The notes: generated by a model not told the origin, from the sequence alone. A DNA stretch of 64,000 nt from Ecdyonurus torrentis (GCA_949318235.1 OX439137.1:1031747-1095746), one strand, 5' to 3'; numbered from the stretch's first letter, positions 22,659 through 36,690 are shown. Made by a program: numbers and translations.

Positions 22659-25172
22659 CAGTGTCCAAGCTATCTCGATATAGCACGATAGTTATTTTTA
22701 GTTTTTTTTTCATTTTCACATATGTTGTAGTCGCATACGAGGTACATTTTGCGCACCAGTTAAATTTTCCGAAATCGCGTTTTTAACGCCAAAATTTGAA
22801 AATTCAATTTTTGTATTTCGTGGATGGACCCTACTTTGGCTATCTGTAGCAAAAAAAACTAATTTAGATAAAAATAATTTTCTAACGCCATTTTACACGT
22901 AGAATAGTAGACAACAAAGGATCTGGCTAACACTTTGACCGAGGTAAATTTCAAGGTCACCAACGGTCAAAATAATAACTAAAATGTGATTTAAAAAAAA
23001 GCTCCGGTCTAGGATGAAAATTCGGCAGATACATATTGTAGAGGAATATTTCAGGATTATTTTGACATCTTCAAAAGTCTGTGCACTTAATAATTGACTT
23101 TTGTAGATCAAAAAGAGTTGCGCGGGAGCGACAAAGTTAATCTTCATAAAGCGCACTCACACTGAACTGAGCGCCCGCTCTTACCTCCTGCTACCCTGTA
23201 ATGTTATAAACAACGAAATATGACAAATATCAGTCAACCTATACTGCTCCTAGATTACTTCCTTTACCTAAATCATCCCTCCCCAATCTCCCCCTAACAC
23301 CGTCCATGCTTTACATTTCAAATTGCAAGTATACTGTATAGAGTATACTGCAATTAAATGCACTGATATATTTGAAACTAAAAGGAAGAAAAGTCATGAT
23401 GAATAAAATAACGATGCTACAATTTAAAATACAATACTTTTGTTAATATTTTAATAATTATCATAAAATTATTACTACTGTAAAAAGCTTAATTTATTTT
23501 TTTTTCAATATATACTGAAAGTTATGTTTGAAATTTGAATTTTCAAAACTTTTGTATGAATAAAGATATATTATCTATATAGTACTGCAAACTATATTAG
23601 CAAATTTCATTAATATAATACTTTGAAAAAAGTTTCATTACTTAATCATGCACTAAAAATCCGGCAAACCTAAACCTAATGAAGAAAAGTTCCCCGAGCT
23701 AAATAAGACGATTTCGAGAAGTACCAATTATTTTGAGAGGTGAAAAAAATTATATTTTGTTTAAAATTTGTAAAATTTAAAAAAGTATTAATAATATCAA
23801 AGATTATTGAGATGTAGAGATTGAGGCTTTCACGGTTCGATAGATGAGGTGAGACATTGCTAGGTATGCGTTGGGCTCTAACGGGATTGAGATGATAATA
23901 AAGAAATATAAATGAAAAACTATTAGGAATGAGAAAGTAAATAAATTTTTCTAAATTTCTAAATATGAGTCAATAAATTGAACTGAATCATTTATGATTT
24001 TTTTTTATTATTTTTTTACATATAATGTAAAAAGACTGACACGAAGATCATCAAAGATTAAAAATGATTATTGTGTTGTTTTTTTCCTGTAAACTACAGA
24101 CTTTAAAAAAATATTATATATTTATACATAAGAAATATAACAGAGGAATCCCCTACTTAATTGTAATTTCTTGTTTTGTATTTAAAACATTTGTTAAAGT
24201 AGACGGGAGGCTATTACACAGTATTATGATTGACTTTTTTTATAGAATTATTATGAATTTATTGTATATCGCCGTGGCCGCGCCCAAAGGGCGTACTTTT
24301 GGCTACTTTTACGCAAAGGGCGTACTTGTATTTGGCTAATTTCGATGCTGCGCGCGCATCCGCCATAAGCTTAACATGTAAAATCGAGTGCAAGTACGCC
24401 CTTTGTTGTACTGGCCAAAAATGCAAGTACGCCTTTTGTAAGACGACCTTGAAATGCAAGTACGCCCTTTGGGCGCGGCCACGACAATATGTAATGTCCA
24501 AGGATATATTAAAAAAAAAGCATGAACGCGGGGTTAGGGAGAGGGTGGGGAGGGATGATTCAGGTATAGGAAGTTATCTAGGATCAGTATAGGGTGACTG
24601 TTATTTGTCATATTTCGTTGTTTATAACATTATAGGGCAGTAAGAGATAAGAGCGGGCGCTTAGTTCAGTGTGGGTGCGCGCTATGAAGCTTAAATTCGC
24701 CGCTCCCGCGCAACTATTTTTGATCAAAAAAAGTCAATTATAAAGTGCACAGACTTTTAAAGATGTCAAAATGATCCTGAAATACTCCTCTACAATATGT
24801 ATCTGTCAAAATTTCATCCTTGACCGAAGCTTCTTTTTTAATCGCAATTTAGTTATTATTTTGACCATTGGTGACCTTGAAAATTTATCTCGGTCAATAT
24901 GTTAGCCAAGTCTTTTGTTGTCTACTGTTTTACGTATAATATGGTGCTAGAAAATTATTTTTATCTTAATTAGTTTTTTTGCTACAGATAGCCAAAGTAG
25001 GGTCCATCGAGGAAATACGAAAATTGAATTTTTAAATTTTGGCGGGAAAAACGTGATTTCGGAAATTTAACTGGTGCACAAAATGTACCTCGTGTGCGAC
25101 TATAACATATCTGAAAATGAGAAAAGTCTAAAAATTAAGCTGGCGTGCCTTATCGAGATAGCTTGGACACTG
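22659..25172. mobile_element. Long-TIR DNA element, about 2.5 kb
   Basis: The two ends are inverted copies for about 550-600 bp: 22659-23260 and 24575-25172. Shared blocks include CAGTGTCCAAGCTATCTCGA at the outer ends, CCTACTTTGGCTATCTGTAG, TACAATATGTATCTG, AAGTCTGTGCACTT and AACAACGAAATATGACAAAT. The middle carries no transposase frame but a second palindrome (24270-24485). No clear target duplication was found. It resembles a non-autonomous foldback element. The small frames at 22893-23156 and 24064-24592 are not genes. Confidence 0.75.
24268..24486. repeat. GC-rich palindrome inside the long-TIR element
   Basis: GCCGTGGCCGCGCCCAAAGG at 24270 is mirrored by CCTTTGGGCGCGGCCACGAC ending at 24484. 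Between them AAGGGCGTACTT, or its complement AAGTACGCCCTT, occurs five times, pointing inwards from both sides. It is a compact nested foldback, strikingly GC-rich against its AT-rich surroundings. Confidence 0.75.
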
Positions 25173-26010
25173 CGTGTTAAATTCTGTTAAACGTTTCACT
25201 TGCTTAAAATACATTTAACTTTTTATAATTTTGTTTAAATGTCGTTTGCGTGAGGATATTAGACTAAGAAAAAAATAAAAACTTTAATTTTTAATATTCA
25301 TAAATCCGGACTAAAGAGGAAATGCTTTTGTTTAATAATTCTTGGTGAGGCTAGAATGAAGGGTAGGAAATATTTCAAATCATTTCTCTCGTATCGCGTA
25401 AAAACGCGTTCATAATTTGAGTTTTTGATTGTTTTTGATTAAGTTTATGTTACAGTCCGATGTATTCAAGCAGGTTCTTAAAAAAATTTATTTATATCAA
25501 AGGGTAAAGCTGTAAATATATTCTAAAATTGTATCCAATCGCTTTTTATAAAGTTTACTCTTTGATAGCTTTATACAACATCCTATTTGTAATTTTTGAT
25601 CTCTAAGTAAAATATCACGATCAGAGATACGGATCAATTTACAGAAAAACTTAACTTTTTTAAAGTTTTATAACTGTCAATTTTTGAATTTTTACGGCAT
25701 GAGTTTTCAATTTTGCTAATATTTGGTTTAAATTATTATATTTATTATTAAAAAAAAAGTAAATTAAACAAGTTTAAATTAATTATCTGTAAAAAATATA
25801 TTTTTTTAATTTTAAATTTTTTCAGAACATCTATGGAATTTATTTAAGATGCCACTACTCTTCTTGGCGCCACGTTTTATGTAACAACTTAGATATTTCT
25901 ACTTCTGCACATGTTCTAATTGTATTATTGATTTCACAATGAAAAACAAATTAAACATATCCCACACAGCACACAATGAGATAATATACATATACCTTTC
26001 ATCTATTATA
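25173..26010. other. Intergenic, AT-rich
   Basis: Nothing supported. There are no open frames of note, no microsatellite and no inverted repeat that I could identify. Confidence 0.4.
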
Positions 26011-26783
26011 CAGGGTGTTTATTAAAAAATTTACTTTTTCAGAAGCTTTTTTTAAAATGAAGTTTGTTGACAAATTAGACTTATTATACATCAAATTAAA
26101 GCTTAAGTTTTGACATTTTCGTTTCTGTTTTTAAAAATGTGATTTGTCGATTTTTCTTTTGACTAGATGCAAAACAACACGAAGTGTGATTTTTTCGATA
26201 AAACAGACGTTAGCAAACAGCGTTTTCCTAAAAAAAATAAAAAAACGTCTTATTAATTTTTTCTTAGTTAAAAGTGATTAAAAGCAAATGAAATTAAGAT
26301 TTCTCCACGTGGGAACGTGGGAAGCCTGGCAGTTAACAAGTTGAAACTGCAGTTCGAGCCTCACGCATTGCGGAGCATCTAAGTCGTGATGGACTCAATA
26401 GCATCAGTAATCCTAATGGCGTCGCTTCAATTCTGGGATATCTTGCACTGGAGTCTTAAACACTTTGTCTTTGACATCCCGCAAGAAAAAAAACACGTGG
26501 GGTGAGGTCTGATGATCTCGTAGCCCAAGCTGTGGGTCCATGTCGGCCAATCCAGCCTTTTTTTACACCGAAATCTGGTGCAATCGAGTTTTTTTCTTCA
26601 AAAATAAGCTTTTACGCCACTTACTGATTAAAATGAAAACCACTTGACATAACTCTTTTTTGAGAACATTTTTAAAAATGTCAAAATTTGTGCTTCAATT
26701 TGATATGTAACAAGTTGCAATTGTAAAAAAATTTCATAGTGAAATCAGCCTCTAAAATAGTAAAAATTTAAAAAAACACCCTG
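26011..26783 (-). mobile_element. Deleted mariner-like element, copy 1 (773 bp)
   Basis: The ends CAGGGTGTTTATTAAAAAAT and TAAAAAAACACCCTG are inverted and are flanked on both sides by TA, the Tc1/mariner target. On the minus strand, about 26585-26290 is the 3' part of a transposase. It gives GWIGRHGPTAW, then RSSDLTPRDFFL and DVKDKVFKTPVQDIPELKRR with stops, equivalent to the WIGR..PxxWP.RSPDLTPLDFFLWG block of insect mariner-like transposases. The 5' half and the first catalytic Asp are gone. A same-length copy is at 52341-53114. Confidence 0.8.
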
Positions 26784-26821
26784 TATACCAGATATATGCA
26801 AATTATTTTCAAAAATATAAT

Positions 26822-27586
26822 ATATCGATGTTGTTGCGGCTAAACCACGCTTCTACATTTAGCGTGTTTCGTTACTTTCACGCATCTACGTTTATCGCGA
26901 TAGCCATAAAAACGCGTATCTACATTTACAATTATTATAGGTATTTTTATATCAAAAAAATTATTTAAAAGATTCATATTTAAGCTCATAACTTAAAAAC
27001 TCATTATATAAGTGAAAAATCTCGATATTTATTAAATATAAATTGATTTTTTACTTTTGTCAAAATGTTTGAAGTGCAGCTCTGCCAGTTATTATTTTTT
27101 ATTACAATATTTTTATGGGAAACAAAAGGAATAATAATTTAAAGTTGAATCAGGAAACGATAAAAAAAAACGTTCCAATTTCTGTAGCAGTCCTGAAGTC
27201 CCTATTGATAATTCACTATTGTCACTGTAGTGCATTTGAATGGGAAGGGGGGGGGGGGTCTGCACTCCCCGCCACCTCCAATATGCTTGGAAATCTTGAC
27301 TCACAAATATGCATAAACAAAAATTTTCTTAAAAAAAGACTCTGCTATACGTAAATACGTGCTAGACGGACTATTATATGTTAAAGAAAAGACAAACTAT
27401 TGGTCTACGAAATTACATTAACATTAACATTTCTACATAGGAAAACAGGTGTAGAAATGTGTTTACCTGTTGTCGCGATAAATGTAGATACGCGTTTTCA
27501 TGGCTATCGCGATAAACGTAGATGCGTGAAAGTAAGGAAACACGCTAAAAGTAGAAGCGCGGTTTAGCCGCAACAGCATCGATATG
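26822..27586. mobile_element. Foldback element with about 110-bp arms enclosing a copy of repeat R1
   Basis: Left arm 26824-26932 (ATCGATGTTGTTGCGGCTAA, CATCTACGTTTATCGCGATA) is inverted at about 27468-27582 (TATCGCGATAAACGTAGATG, TTAGCCGCAACAGCATCGAT). The interior, 26925-27415, is an inverted, almost identical copy of 33008-33498. That similarity includes a homopolymer of 12 G (27247-27258) matching 12 C at the other copy. The frames at 27113-27354 are repeat-derived, not genes. Confidence 0.75.
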
Positions 27587-27691
27587 TATTCATTTGGTAT
27601 ACTGCTATACGCATGTTTTACATATGGAGTGTAAATGTATATTATACGTATAGAATTGGTATGCAAAATTTTGTAAAATTATATCTACACA

Positions 27692-28399
27692 CATTGTTGG
27701 ACTGGCTCGAAAAGGCCCACTTAGGAAGAGACCAGCAAGGGCCCCCATGGGGGGTACGGGGGAGCTTAGCCCCCCCGTTACATGGAGGGTCCGGTGGGCG
27801 AAGCCCCCCCGAAAGTTTTTAAGACACGCCCCTTTTTTGAACAAAAAAAAAAACACATTTAAAGGCGTAGAACACCTTGAACTAAAAACTTGCCTAATAT
27901 CCTAACATACCCAAATATCAACATTATTTTGGCCGAAGTCATTGATTTCTACTTTATTTTCCATTTACAAAATGTCAGTTGCGGGTTTACTACGTCACAG
28001 CTCGCCTGTTTCCGCGCGAGCTGTGACGCAGTAAACCGGCAACTGACATTTTGTAAATGGAAAATAATTTAGGAATAAATGACTCCGGCCAAAATAATGT
28101 TGATATTTAGGTATGTTAGGATATTAGGCAAGTTTTTTTGTTCAAGGTGTTCTACGTCTTTAAAGTAGTTGCTTTATATAACTATTTCTTTGCTTGTTCA
28201 AAAAAAAAAAAAAAAGAAATCTAGTGTTGTAGTGTAGGTGACCCTTATTTTTAGATCAAAATTTGTTCAGAACAATCATCATTAAATTTGAATTCATCGG
28301 TGATCTTAAAACCTTTTTAAATCAAGATCTTGATTTGAACTGGATAAAAACAATTAATACATAGTAAATTTTTGGATCTTTTTTCCTTTCCTTTCCATT

Positions 28400-28430
<31 letters not shown>

Positions 28431-28533
28431 CTTTCGGTCATTTTCTTTATTGAAGAGTAGGTAACGAGGGCCCCAAACCAGTAGGGCCCTGGCAAGATTT
28501 CCTGACCAACTTTAATGGCCAGTCCGACACTGT
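27692..28533. mobile_element. Non-autonomous hAT-type element with target duplication
   Basis: The left end reads ACATTGTTGGACTGGCT and the right end GGCCAGTCCGACACTGT, an inverted pair typical of the CAGTGTCGGACTGG termini of many hAT elements. The 8-mer TCTACACA occurs at 27684-27691 and again at 28534-28541, the expected 8-bp target duplication. Inside are a GC-rich GGGGGGTACGGGGGAGCTTAG block near the left end, a nested palindrome (27855-28168) and a long poly-T (28404-28430). There is no transposase. Confidence 0.75.
27855..28168. mobile_element. Palindromic MITE nested in the hAT-type element
   Basis: The arms are about 145 bp. They run from AAAGGCGTAGAACACCTTGA at the left, mirrored by TCAAGGTGTTCTACGTCTTT at the right, to a centre at about 28008-28020 (AGCTCGCCTGTTTCCGCGCGAGCT). 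Differences between arms are few. TTTAAAG borders both ends, which could be a target duplication. The nesting shows that it inserted after the hAT-type element formed. Confidence 0.75.
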
Positions 28534-29640
28534 TCTACACATCAACTATTTGTAAACATTTACTTAACGTATACCTCCAAACCTTTAATAGATGTTAATT
28601 TAAAGTGCAAATTACAGCGTATTGTTATAACCAACTTTTTGAAACTTAAAAATTACCTTCATTTTTAATTCACCTTTGATTCAAAATTCTTTTGAAAGTT
28701 ATAAATCAAAAACTTCTAAAGAAAACATAAAATGTAAATAGGATTGTTAATTAAATGTTTTGAGTGACTCTTGCAAAAAATTATAAATACTATTGTGTAT
28801 ATACACTAATAGAAAACAAAGGCGTAACATATTGACAAAATCTGCTAATTATTACTAAATAATAATAATAATAATAATAATAAATGGTTTTTATTGCGAG
28901 GCCAAAAAGGGTAAACACCCACTTACATGGTCCTATGACTTATTTATTAGTATTCAAACATGATAAATAACATTTATATATTTCTTATTATTCTGATATA
29001 ATTAAGATAAACAATTTTACTTTTATATATTATGGAATGATATAATCATAATAATCAGAATTTCTTTTTACAAACTCAGACGCATATTTAGGTAATAATT
29101 TAGTCTTTTTACTCTTTTATTCAAACTTAATTAAAAAACAAGGTTATAATAAGATTTATTGCTATTTTTAACATAATTATTCAATAACAATAATTATTCC
29201 AGGGACTAAATATTTAGGTCGTATAAATTTAGAAAGTTTATTATTTTAGCATTAAACTAGCTGTGTATTCCGCACCTAGGCTTGTTAAAATATAAGGAAA
29301 AATTTGCTTTCATAAATTTAGTGCGCAAAATTAGAAAATTCACCATAATTAAGTCCCTAATGAAGATGGGGGTGTAAATTTTTTCTGTTATAGACTTTTA
29401 ATTGACCAATAAATTAGATTATGATGACAAACATTTTTTTTAATCGAGTGGTTACCAAATAAAAAAATAAAAAACCTTAGCAGGGTTCAGGGTTGTATCC
29501 AGGGTCTTTTATGGGGATGCAGTTTTTGATATGTTTTATTTCATATTGTACCAAGTGTCTTTATAAATCTTTGAAAATATGGCGCTTTTGTCACTAATAG
29601 CGCATATTTTATACATATTTGACTTTGTTCTCATTACTAT
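28534..29640. other. Intergenic, AT-rich, with (AAT)n
   Basis: A short (AAT)n run lies at 28857-28882. Otherwise no open frame, RNA or inverted repeat is supported. Confidence 0.4.
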
Positions 29641-29644
29641 AGAC

Positions 29645-31050
<1,406 letters not shown>

Positions 31051-32029
31051 CTGGACTTTTTTTGTTAGTATAAGTAGGTATATAAATAACACTGAACCAA
31101 TAAAGTCTGGCTACAATTAAAACTAAGCTTGATTTTAAGCTCTCGGATTGATCAGTTTCGTGGGCGTGGCCTATTTTAGCCAACCACAGGGCTGGAAATC
31201 ATGCTTCCAGTTTAATTGTGGCCTCGGTTTAGTGAGCATGAATTACACAATTTGATGAAGTTTAAACTTTATAATTTTTCTATTTTTTAACCATTATTTA
31301 CAACCACAAAAATTAATGATTAACATTTTTCAAAAAGAAAATAAAGTAAATTATTTTAAAAATAAAATATAAGACTGTTAATTATATAGTGTATTTTACT
31401 TACATCATTTACCAAACTGCGCATTAAATTATTTCTGTTATTTTTTTACTTTGAAGTTATTATATATATATTTGTGATTTGTTGTAAATATCTGATAAAA
31501 ATTAATTGAATATCAAATTAAAAGCATAAATCTATATCTTGTTGCGCGTGAAATAATACTGAAATAAGTTCAAATTGAAAGTGATTATAATATATTGAAG
31601 GAAATGTAATATCTTTACGTATTTGCTTAATTTTTAACAAAGAAAATTGTTAAATAACTTATAAAAATAAAAAAATAATATTATGTAATGAACTCACCTA
31701 AATGTTTTGATATTATTCACTCACATTGTTTATATAAGACTTTATTTCTTTGTAAGCTTGATTGAAAAAGCACTGGTAACAGCTGCTATATAGTGACGAA
31801 CCAAGCACCTGACATACAAAGCAAAGCAAGCTTGAGCCTCCCCTACCTAGCTCATAGCTGACACTAAACTAAAACTGTGTTAGTAACAGTAAAATGGCAG
31901 CATTGTGGAGCGCAAGTTATTGGAATGACTCCGAACATTCACGAGTATGCCCGATTGAATACTCGGCCACAGCAGTAATTGCATATGATGTACGTCCCTA
32001 ATTTTTTTACTACACAAATCATATATGTA

Positions 32030-32030
<1 letters not shown>
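31051..32030. other. Intergenic, no supported feature
   Basis: 31130-31240 is less AT-rich (GTGGGCGTGGCC; CAACCACAGGGCTGG) but shows no tRNA, SINE box or coding motif. The remainder is AT-rich. Confidence 0.35.

Positions 32031-32124
<94 letters not shown>
32031..32124. repeat. (TA)n microsatellite
   Basis: About 43 TA units. A (CT)n tract follows at 32248-32291 and a (GA)n tract at 32849-32890. Confidence 0.95.
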
Positions 32125-32126
<2 letters not shown>

Positions 32127-32247
32127 CATTTGTTTATTTCGATATTACGTATTACGAACCAAAACTTTATTTGCACCAATACTGTTACAATGCATTTTTA
32201 AAATGTGCTCAACTCTATATAATTCTGCCCTTAATGCAAATAATCAT

Positions 32248-32292
32248 CTCTCTCTCTCTCTCTCTTTCTATCTCTCTTTCTCTCGCTTTGTG
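32248..32292. repeat. (CT)n microsatellite, imperfect
   Basis: TCTCTCTCTC interrupted by TTTCTA and TTTCTCG. The frame running through it at 32171-32602 has no known motif and is not called as a gene. Confidence 0.85.
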
Positions 32293-32847
32293 TATTATTG
32301 TGTTAGGCACAATTCTGATAGTATATTTTAATAATATCAAAGTTTTCATCTACCATTCAATATTATATAATATAAATAAAAAAATCAATAGTATAACTAT
32401 AAACTATAACCTTATACAATGCGAACATAGCGTAACTATAAGACATTTGCATATATCGTTGTTATTACATGCTCGTGTGACGAGTTGCAAGTGCCTCAGC
32501 TATTGTTGGCTTTGGAATTGGCGCAACGTAGTGAGGTACTGTATACTGTACGTTGCAAAACCAGATCAGAAAATTAATCATCTGTATTTTGCAGTGAGAT
32601 AGGACCTATGAGATAGGTATTAATTTTTGTAAGTAAATCTTGCTACAAATTATATTTGATTACAGCGAAATTTCAATTTAAAAATATATTATATTTTACG
32701 TACTATGCCATACAGAATAATACACAACATAGTACAGTACCACTGCAAAAGTCACACTTAACGAGGTGACTAATCTCGTCTTTCTTTTCTCACTCGTTAC
32801 AATTTTGTCATGAAGTGTAAGTATGAGATACAATGAATTCGAGAGAT

Positions 32848-32848
<1 letters not shown>

Positions 32849-32890
<42 letters not shown>
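32849..32890. repeat. (GA)n microsatellite
   Basis: About 19 GA units with one AAAG interruption near 32887. Confidence 0.9.
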
Positions 32891-32895
<5 letters not shown>

Positions 32896-33004
32896 GGTGT
32901 GCATAGTCACGGAGGTGTGCTTATATTTATGACGTTGGCCACTGCAATGACAACCAGCCTGAGAAGGCGGAGAACTGCTGCAGCAGACACACTACTTTGC
33001 TATT

Positions 33005-34497
33005 GTAATTTCGTAGACCAATAGTTTGTCTTTTCTTTAACATATAATAGTCCGTCTAGCACGTATTTACGTATAGCAGAGTCTTTTTTTAAGAAAATTT
33101 TTGTTTATGCATATTTGTGAGTCAAGATTTCCAAGCATATTGGAGGTGGCGGGGAGTGCAGACCCCCCCCCCCCTTCCCATTCAAATGCACTACAGTGAC
33201 AATAGTGAATTATCAATAGGGACTTCAGGACTGCTACAGAAATTGGAACGTTTTTTTTTATCGTTTCCTGATTCAACTTTAAATTATTATTCCTTTTGTT
33301 TCCCATAAAAATATTGTAATAAAAAATAATAACTGGCAGAGCTGCACTTCAAACATTTTGACAAAAGTAAAAAATCAATTTATATTTAATAAATATCGAG
33401 ATTTTTCACTTATATAATGAGTTTTTAAGTTATGAGCTTAAATATGAATCTTTTAAATAATTTTTTTGATATAAAAATACCTATAATAATTGTATTTGTA
33501 GTTTTGCATGAAAATATAGGTAGGTATGTATTTGTAATTTTACAGAGCTGTTATTTTACTTTGCTTTACTTTACTTTGCTTTTAGGCTTTAATTCCCCAA
33601 TTTTTGCAGAAAAACTTTAAATGAGTAGTTTTAAGGCAATTCATTTCATTAAAGCATTGCGCATACTAAGTAGTAGTATGCATTAGTAGAAAATTGTACT
33701 AAAACACAATTTGTTGTCTTTTCTTATAATTCCAATTAAAAATACTACCTTTTAATGTTTTTCTTTTTATTAAAGAAAATATAAAATAAATATAATACAA
33801 AGTTCAGATCTACTATATTTATATATTTCATCAGTCCTCATCATAAAAAATGTAATTAGGTGCATAAGAACTAATTAAATTCCCCTAATGTGCTGCGAAA
33901 ATTGTTGAAAAGTATCATGCATGCATTTCGAAGTAACTGCTCTGCAAAACTACAATTAAAAAGTATTTAAAAAAAAATTATATAGGTAAAATTTATAGGG
34001 TAAAATTTATTTTATAAACTCATGTAACGTAAAAATTCACAATAGTGCAAAAAGTTTCAATATTAGGAGCTAAGTTCTAAAGCGCAGCTCTGCCCATTAT
34101 AAATTTTTTTTATTGAATTCAAAGGAAATATTAATTAGAAGTTGAATCAAAAGGTTATGAGAATCACATTCCAAATTCTGTAGCAGTTCTCTAGTTTCTC
34201 TTGATAGTAACAGCAATTATAGCAGAGCATTTTTATTTTTTCATATTTATATTCAATCATATATATAAATCTTAACTTTTAAATTCTAAAAAAAAATATT
34301 AATTATAATAATGGTAAAAGAAAGCCTCATATATACCACGATTGAGCGTGTATAACTGCCATGATTAACAACTTTTGTGTCTGAATTTACAACATTTAGT
34401 ATAACATTTTGTGATTAAATAATAGTAATTCATTGCTATCAAATGAATTTGTTAAAAACTATTAACAGAAAAGTTCATAAAAATATATTTAAAAACA

Positions 34498-34498
<1 letters not shown>
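33005..34498 (+). repeat. Dispersed repeat R1, copy B (about 1.5 kb)
   Basis: 33008-33498 is the near-identical inverted partner of 26925-27415. 33215-34498 is a direct copy of 38898-40135, sharing AGGGACTTCAGGACTGCTAC, GCAGAGCTGCACTTCAAACA (GGCGGAGC in copy C), TGTGCTGCGAAAATTGTTGA and ATTGAGCGTGTATAACTGCC. Both plus-strand copies end in a (TA)n tract. No protein family is visible, so the identity is unknown. It may be a non-autonomous element whose 3' end is the TA repeat. Confidence 0.75.

Positions 34499-34580
<82 letters not shown>
34499..34580. repeat. (TA)n microsatellite at the 3' end of R1 copy B
   Basis: About 38 TA units following AAAACAATC, exactly as in copy C (40134-40175). Confidence 0.95.
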
Positions 34581-34584
<4 letters not shown>

Positions 34585-34939
34585 TTCACTCATTCCAATG
34601 CACGATGCAATACATTTTTACAAACAATAATTTAATATATCGTTGAGAATGTGTCAATTAAAAATACAATAAAAGTTGCGATCTTAGCGAGTCTTTTTTT
34701 TTTTTTTTTTTTTTTGCAATTATGATAATTTTTTATTCATTAGAACTCAAATTTTATATATTTGCTGACTGCAAAAATCCAAATTTCTGACTGCAAATTT
34801 TGTGGCTGACTGAATATTAAAAAAAAACTGTATTATTATGTGTTATTATGCCATCCGACACCGGTCTAACTTTAACATAATATAAGTCTGCCAATGACGG
34901 TCACCATAACATTTTTTTTTTCTTGCCATATTGTGTTAT

Positions 34940-35299
34940 CGTGCTATACACCAATCCCAGTCCCAGTCAAGACATTGTCTTATCGACAGGTAAGTACTTT
35001 CCAATTAATGGAAAAGCACACACGGGCCGGCCACGGCCTAAGTACACAGCCCGGCATTTGCCATGACAGCCTAGAGAAACCGTGGAAACGTCTAGGCAGA
35101 CTGTTCGGTGCAATCACATCAATCATGCACCTCCCGAATACTGTGCGTCGCCATGGAATGCATGTAAACATGCATCGTGCAACGTGTTGTGCTCTCACAC
35201 TGCACGTACGCACCCATCAGTGGCTCGAACCTATACTCGGTGAGGAGTACAGAGTTGCGAGTCATCTGCCTTCACCACTCGGCCATACCAGCTCGTCAG
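34940..35299 (-). mobile_element. tRNA-Ser-headed SINE of insect type
   Basis: On the minus strand, 35297-35213 resembles a tRNA-Ser gene. It starts GACGAG, has TGGCCGAGTGGTGAAGGC as D-arm/A box, a long variable arm, and the B box GGTTCGAGCC. The body below it includes CATGGCAAATGCCGGGCTGT, a GGCCGTGGCCGGCC block and CTGTCGATAAGACA. These resemble, from memory, the widespread SINE body of hemimetabolous insects. This copy is GC-rich compared with its surroundings. There is no clear 3' tail or target duplication. The frames at 34894-35374 are shadows of it. Confidence 0.65.
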
Positions 35300-35579
35300 A
35301 AACGTGATACTTCAACCCAACAAAGTGAAAATAGGTATAAAATCCACGTTTTATGGTGTCTAACTTATGAATAATAAAATAATAATTAAGTGTGTTAAAT
35401 TTAAATATTAATAAGTCATAAAGTCTTTAAAGTACGTTGAGGTACAGTCAACTGAACGACCTCGTCATTTTTTATCACGCGTGCGTCAATAAAAAACAGC
35501 TTCCTGTCAGCTAACAACTCCGCTTTGTCGTTTATTTTTTTAATTCTTTGCGTTGGTTTTCCTCTGCTCTGTTTAGAGC

Positions 35580-35705
35580 TTGTTGTTTGCTTGGTTTGGT
35601 TTATCGGGCAGTCATAATAAATAGCTGGCTATAAATTCTAGGCGTGACCTCACAAATTTAAACTTTCAATTTTACTGCTCTTGTAATATTGTATGTGGAA
35701 TAGTT
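35580..35705 (+). repeat. Dispersed repeat R3, copy 2 (empty site for the 6.1-7.1 kb element)
   Basis: TTGTTGTTTGCTTGGTT is joined through a short TTTATCGGGCAGTCATAATA segment to the AATAAATAGC...TTCTAGGCGTGACCTCACAA block that is split by the 1-kb insertion at 6075-7077. Confidence 0.7.
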
Positions 35706-35934
35706 AGCATTATATATAATATATACAGGGTGACCACAAAAATCGCTACGATTTCAAGACGCTATAAAAATTAGAAATTTTATTATTTTTTAAACTTTTA
35801 TTACTTCAAATTGCAGCCTAAATTTACACATTTTTAAAACTAAAAATAAAATTTGGTTGCGTTGCTTGGTTCTTTTGTGAGACGCCAAAAAGTAAAAGAC
35901 GAGCCTCGGCCGAAAAAATCCCACTTCTGAGCAC

Positions 35935-36690
35935 CCCTGCTCAAAATTCTTGGACAAGACCTTGCAAGGTCTTGCAAGATGCTTCAAGATTGCAAGATCT
36001 TGCACAAAACTTCAAGATCTTGACCTATTTCTTGCAAGAATTTTTTAAAATCTTGCAAGATTTATTTTTGGTTTCAAGAAACAAAATCTTGAAGTCTTGA
36101 ACTGTTAAAGCTCAAGACTGCCAAAAAAATCTTGCAAGATATCAGCAAAATCTTTCAAGAAAATTTTATTTTGAGGACATTGCCGATCTTGATGAAAATA
36201 CTTCAAGATTGCAAAATTAATCTTGCAAGATTGTAACAAAATCTTGCAATTTTTTTTTATGGGGGGAAAGGGAGATTAGCCCCTAAAATGAGTTAAAAGT
36301 CTTGAAGCGAGGTTCTATTTTTTTATATGAAATTTAAAAGTAGCTTTTTAAAAGGAAATTGTAAAATTGAAATAATCTTGCAAGATTTTGGTCAAGATCT
36401 TGAACTACCCCTTGGCTGTACCCTAAAACGAAGGGTGCATTTAGTATTTTGTAATTTACTTTTTATTTTTATTCGAAAAATTGCAAATTTCTGAAAATCT
36501 TGCAAGAATGGTCAAGATCTTGAACAACCCCTTAAATGCACCCTAAAATGTGTTAGGGGTGAATGAGTATATTGCTATTTACTTTTTATTTATTAATTAA
36601 ACGTTGATTTTTAACAAAATTGCAAAAATTAAAAAAATCTTGCAAGATAGGTCAAGATCTTGAACTACCCCTAAGCTGAAACCACCCTAA
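35935..36690. repeat. Cluster of self-complementary CTTGCAAGATCTTG repeats
   Basis: TCTTGCAAGA and CAAGATCTTG recur every 30-120 bases here, and again densely at 37180-37335. Both strings are palindromes in their own right. Between them are TTGAACTACCCCT(A/T)AG-type units repeated around 36400, 36520 and 36660. There are no long frames except low-complexity ones. The origin is unknown. Confidence 0.7.

Noticed and set aside
32171..32602. 143-codon plus-strand frame
   Set aside because: It runs through a (CT)n tract, is low in complexity and shows no motif or splice context.
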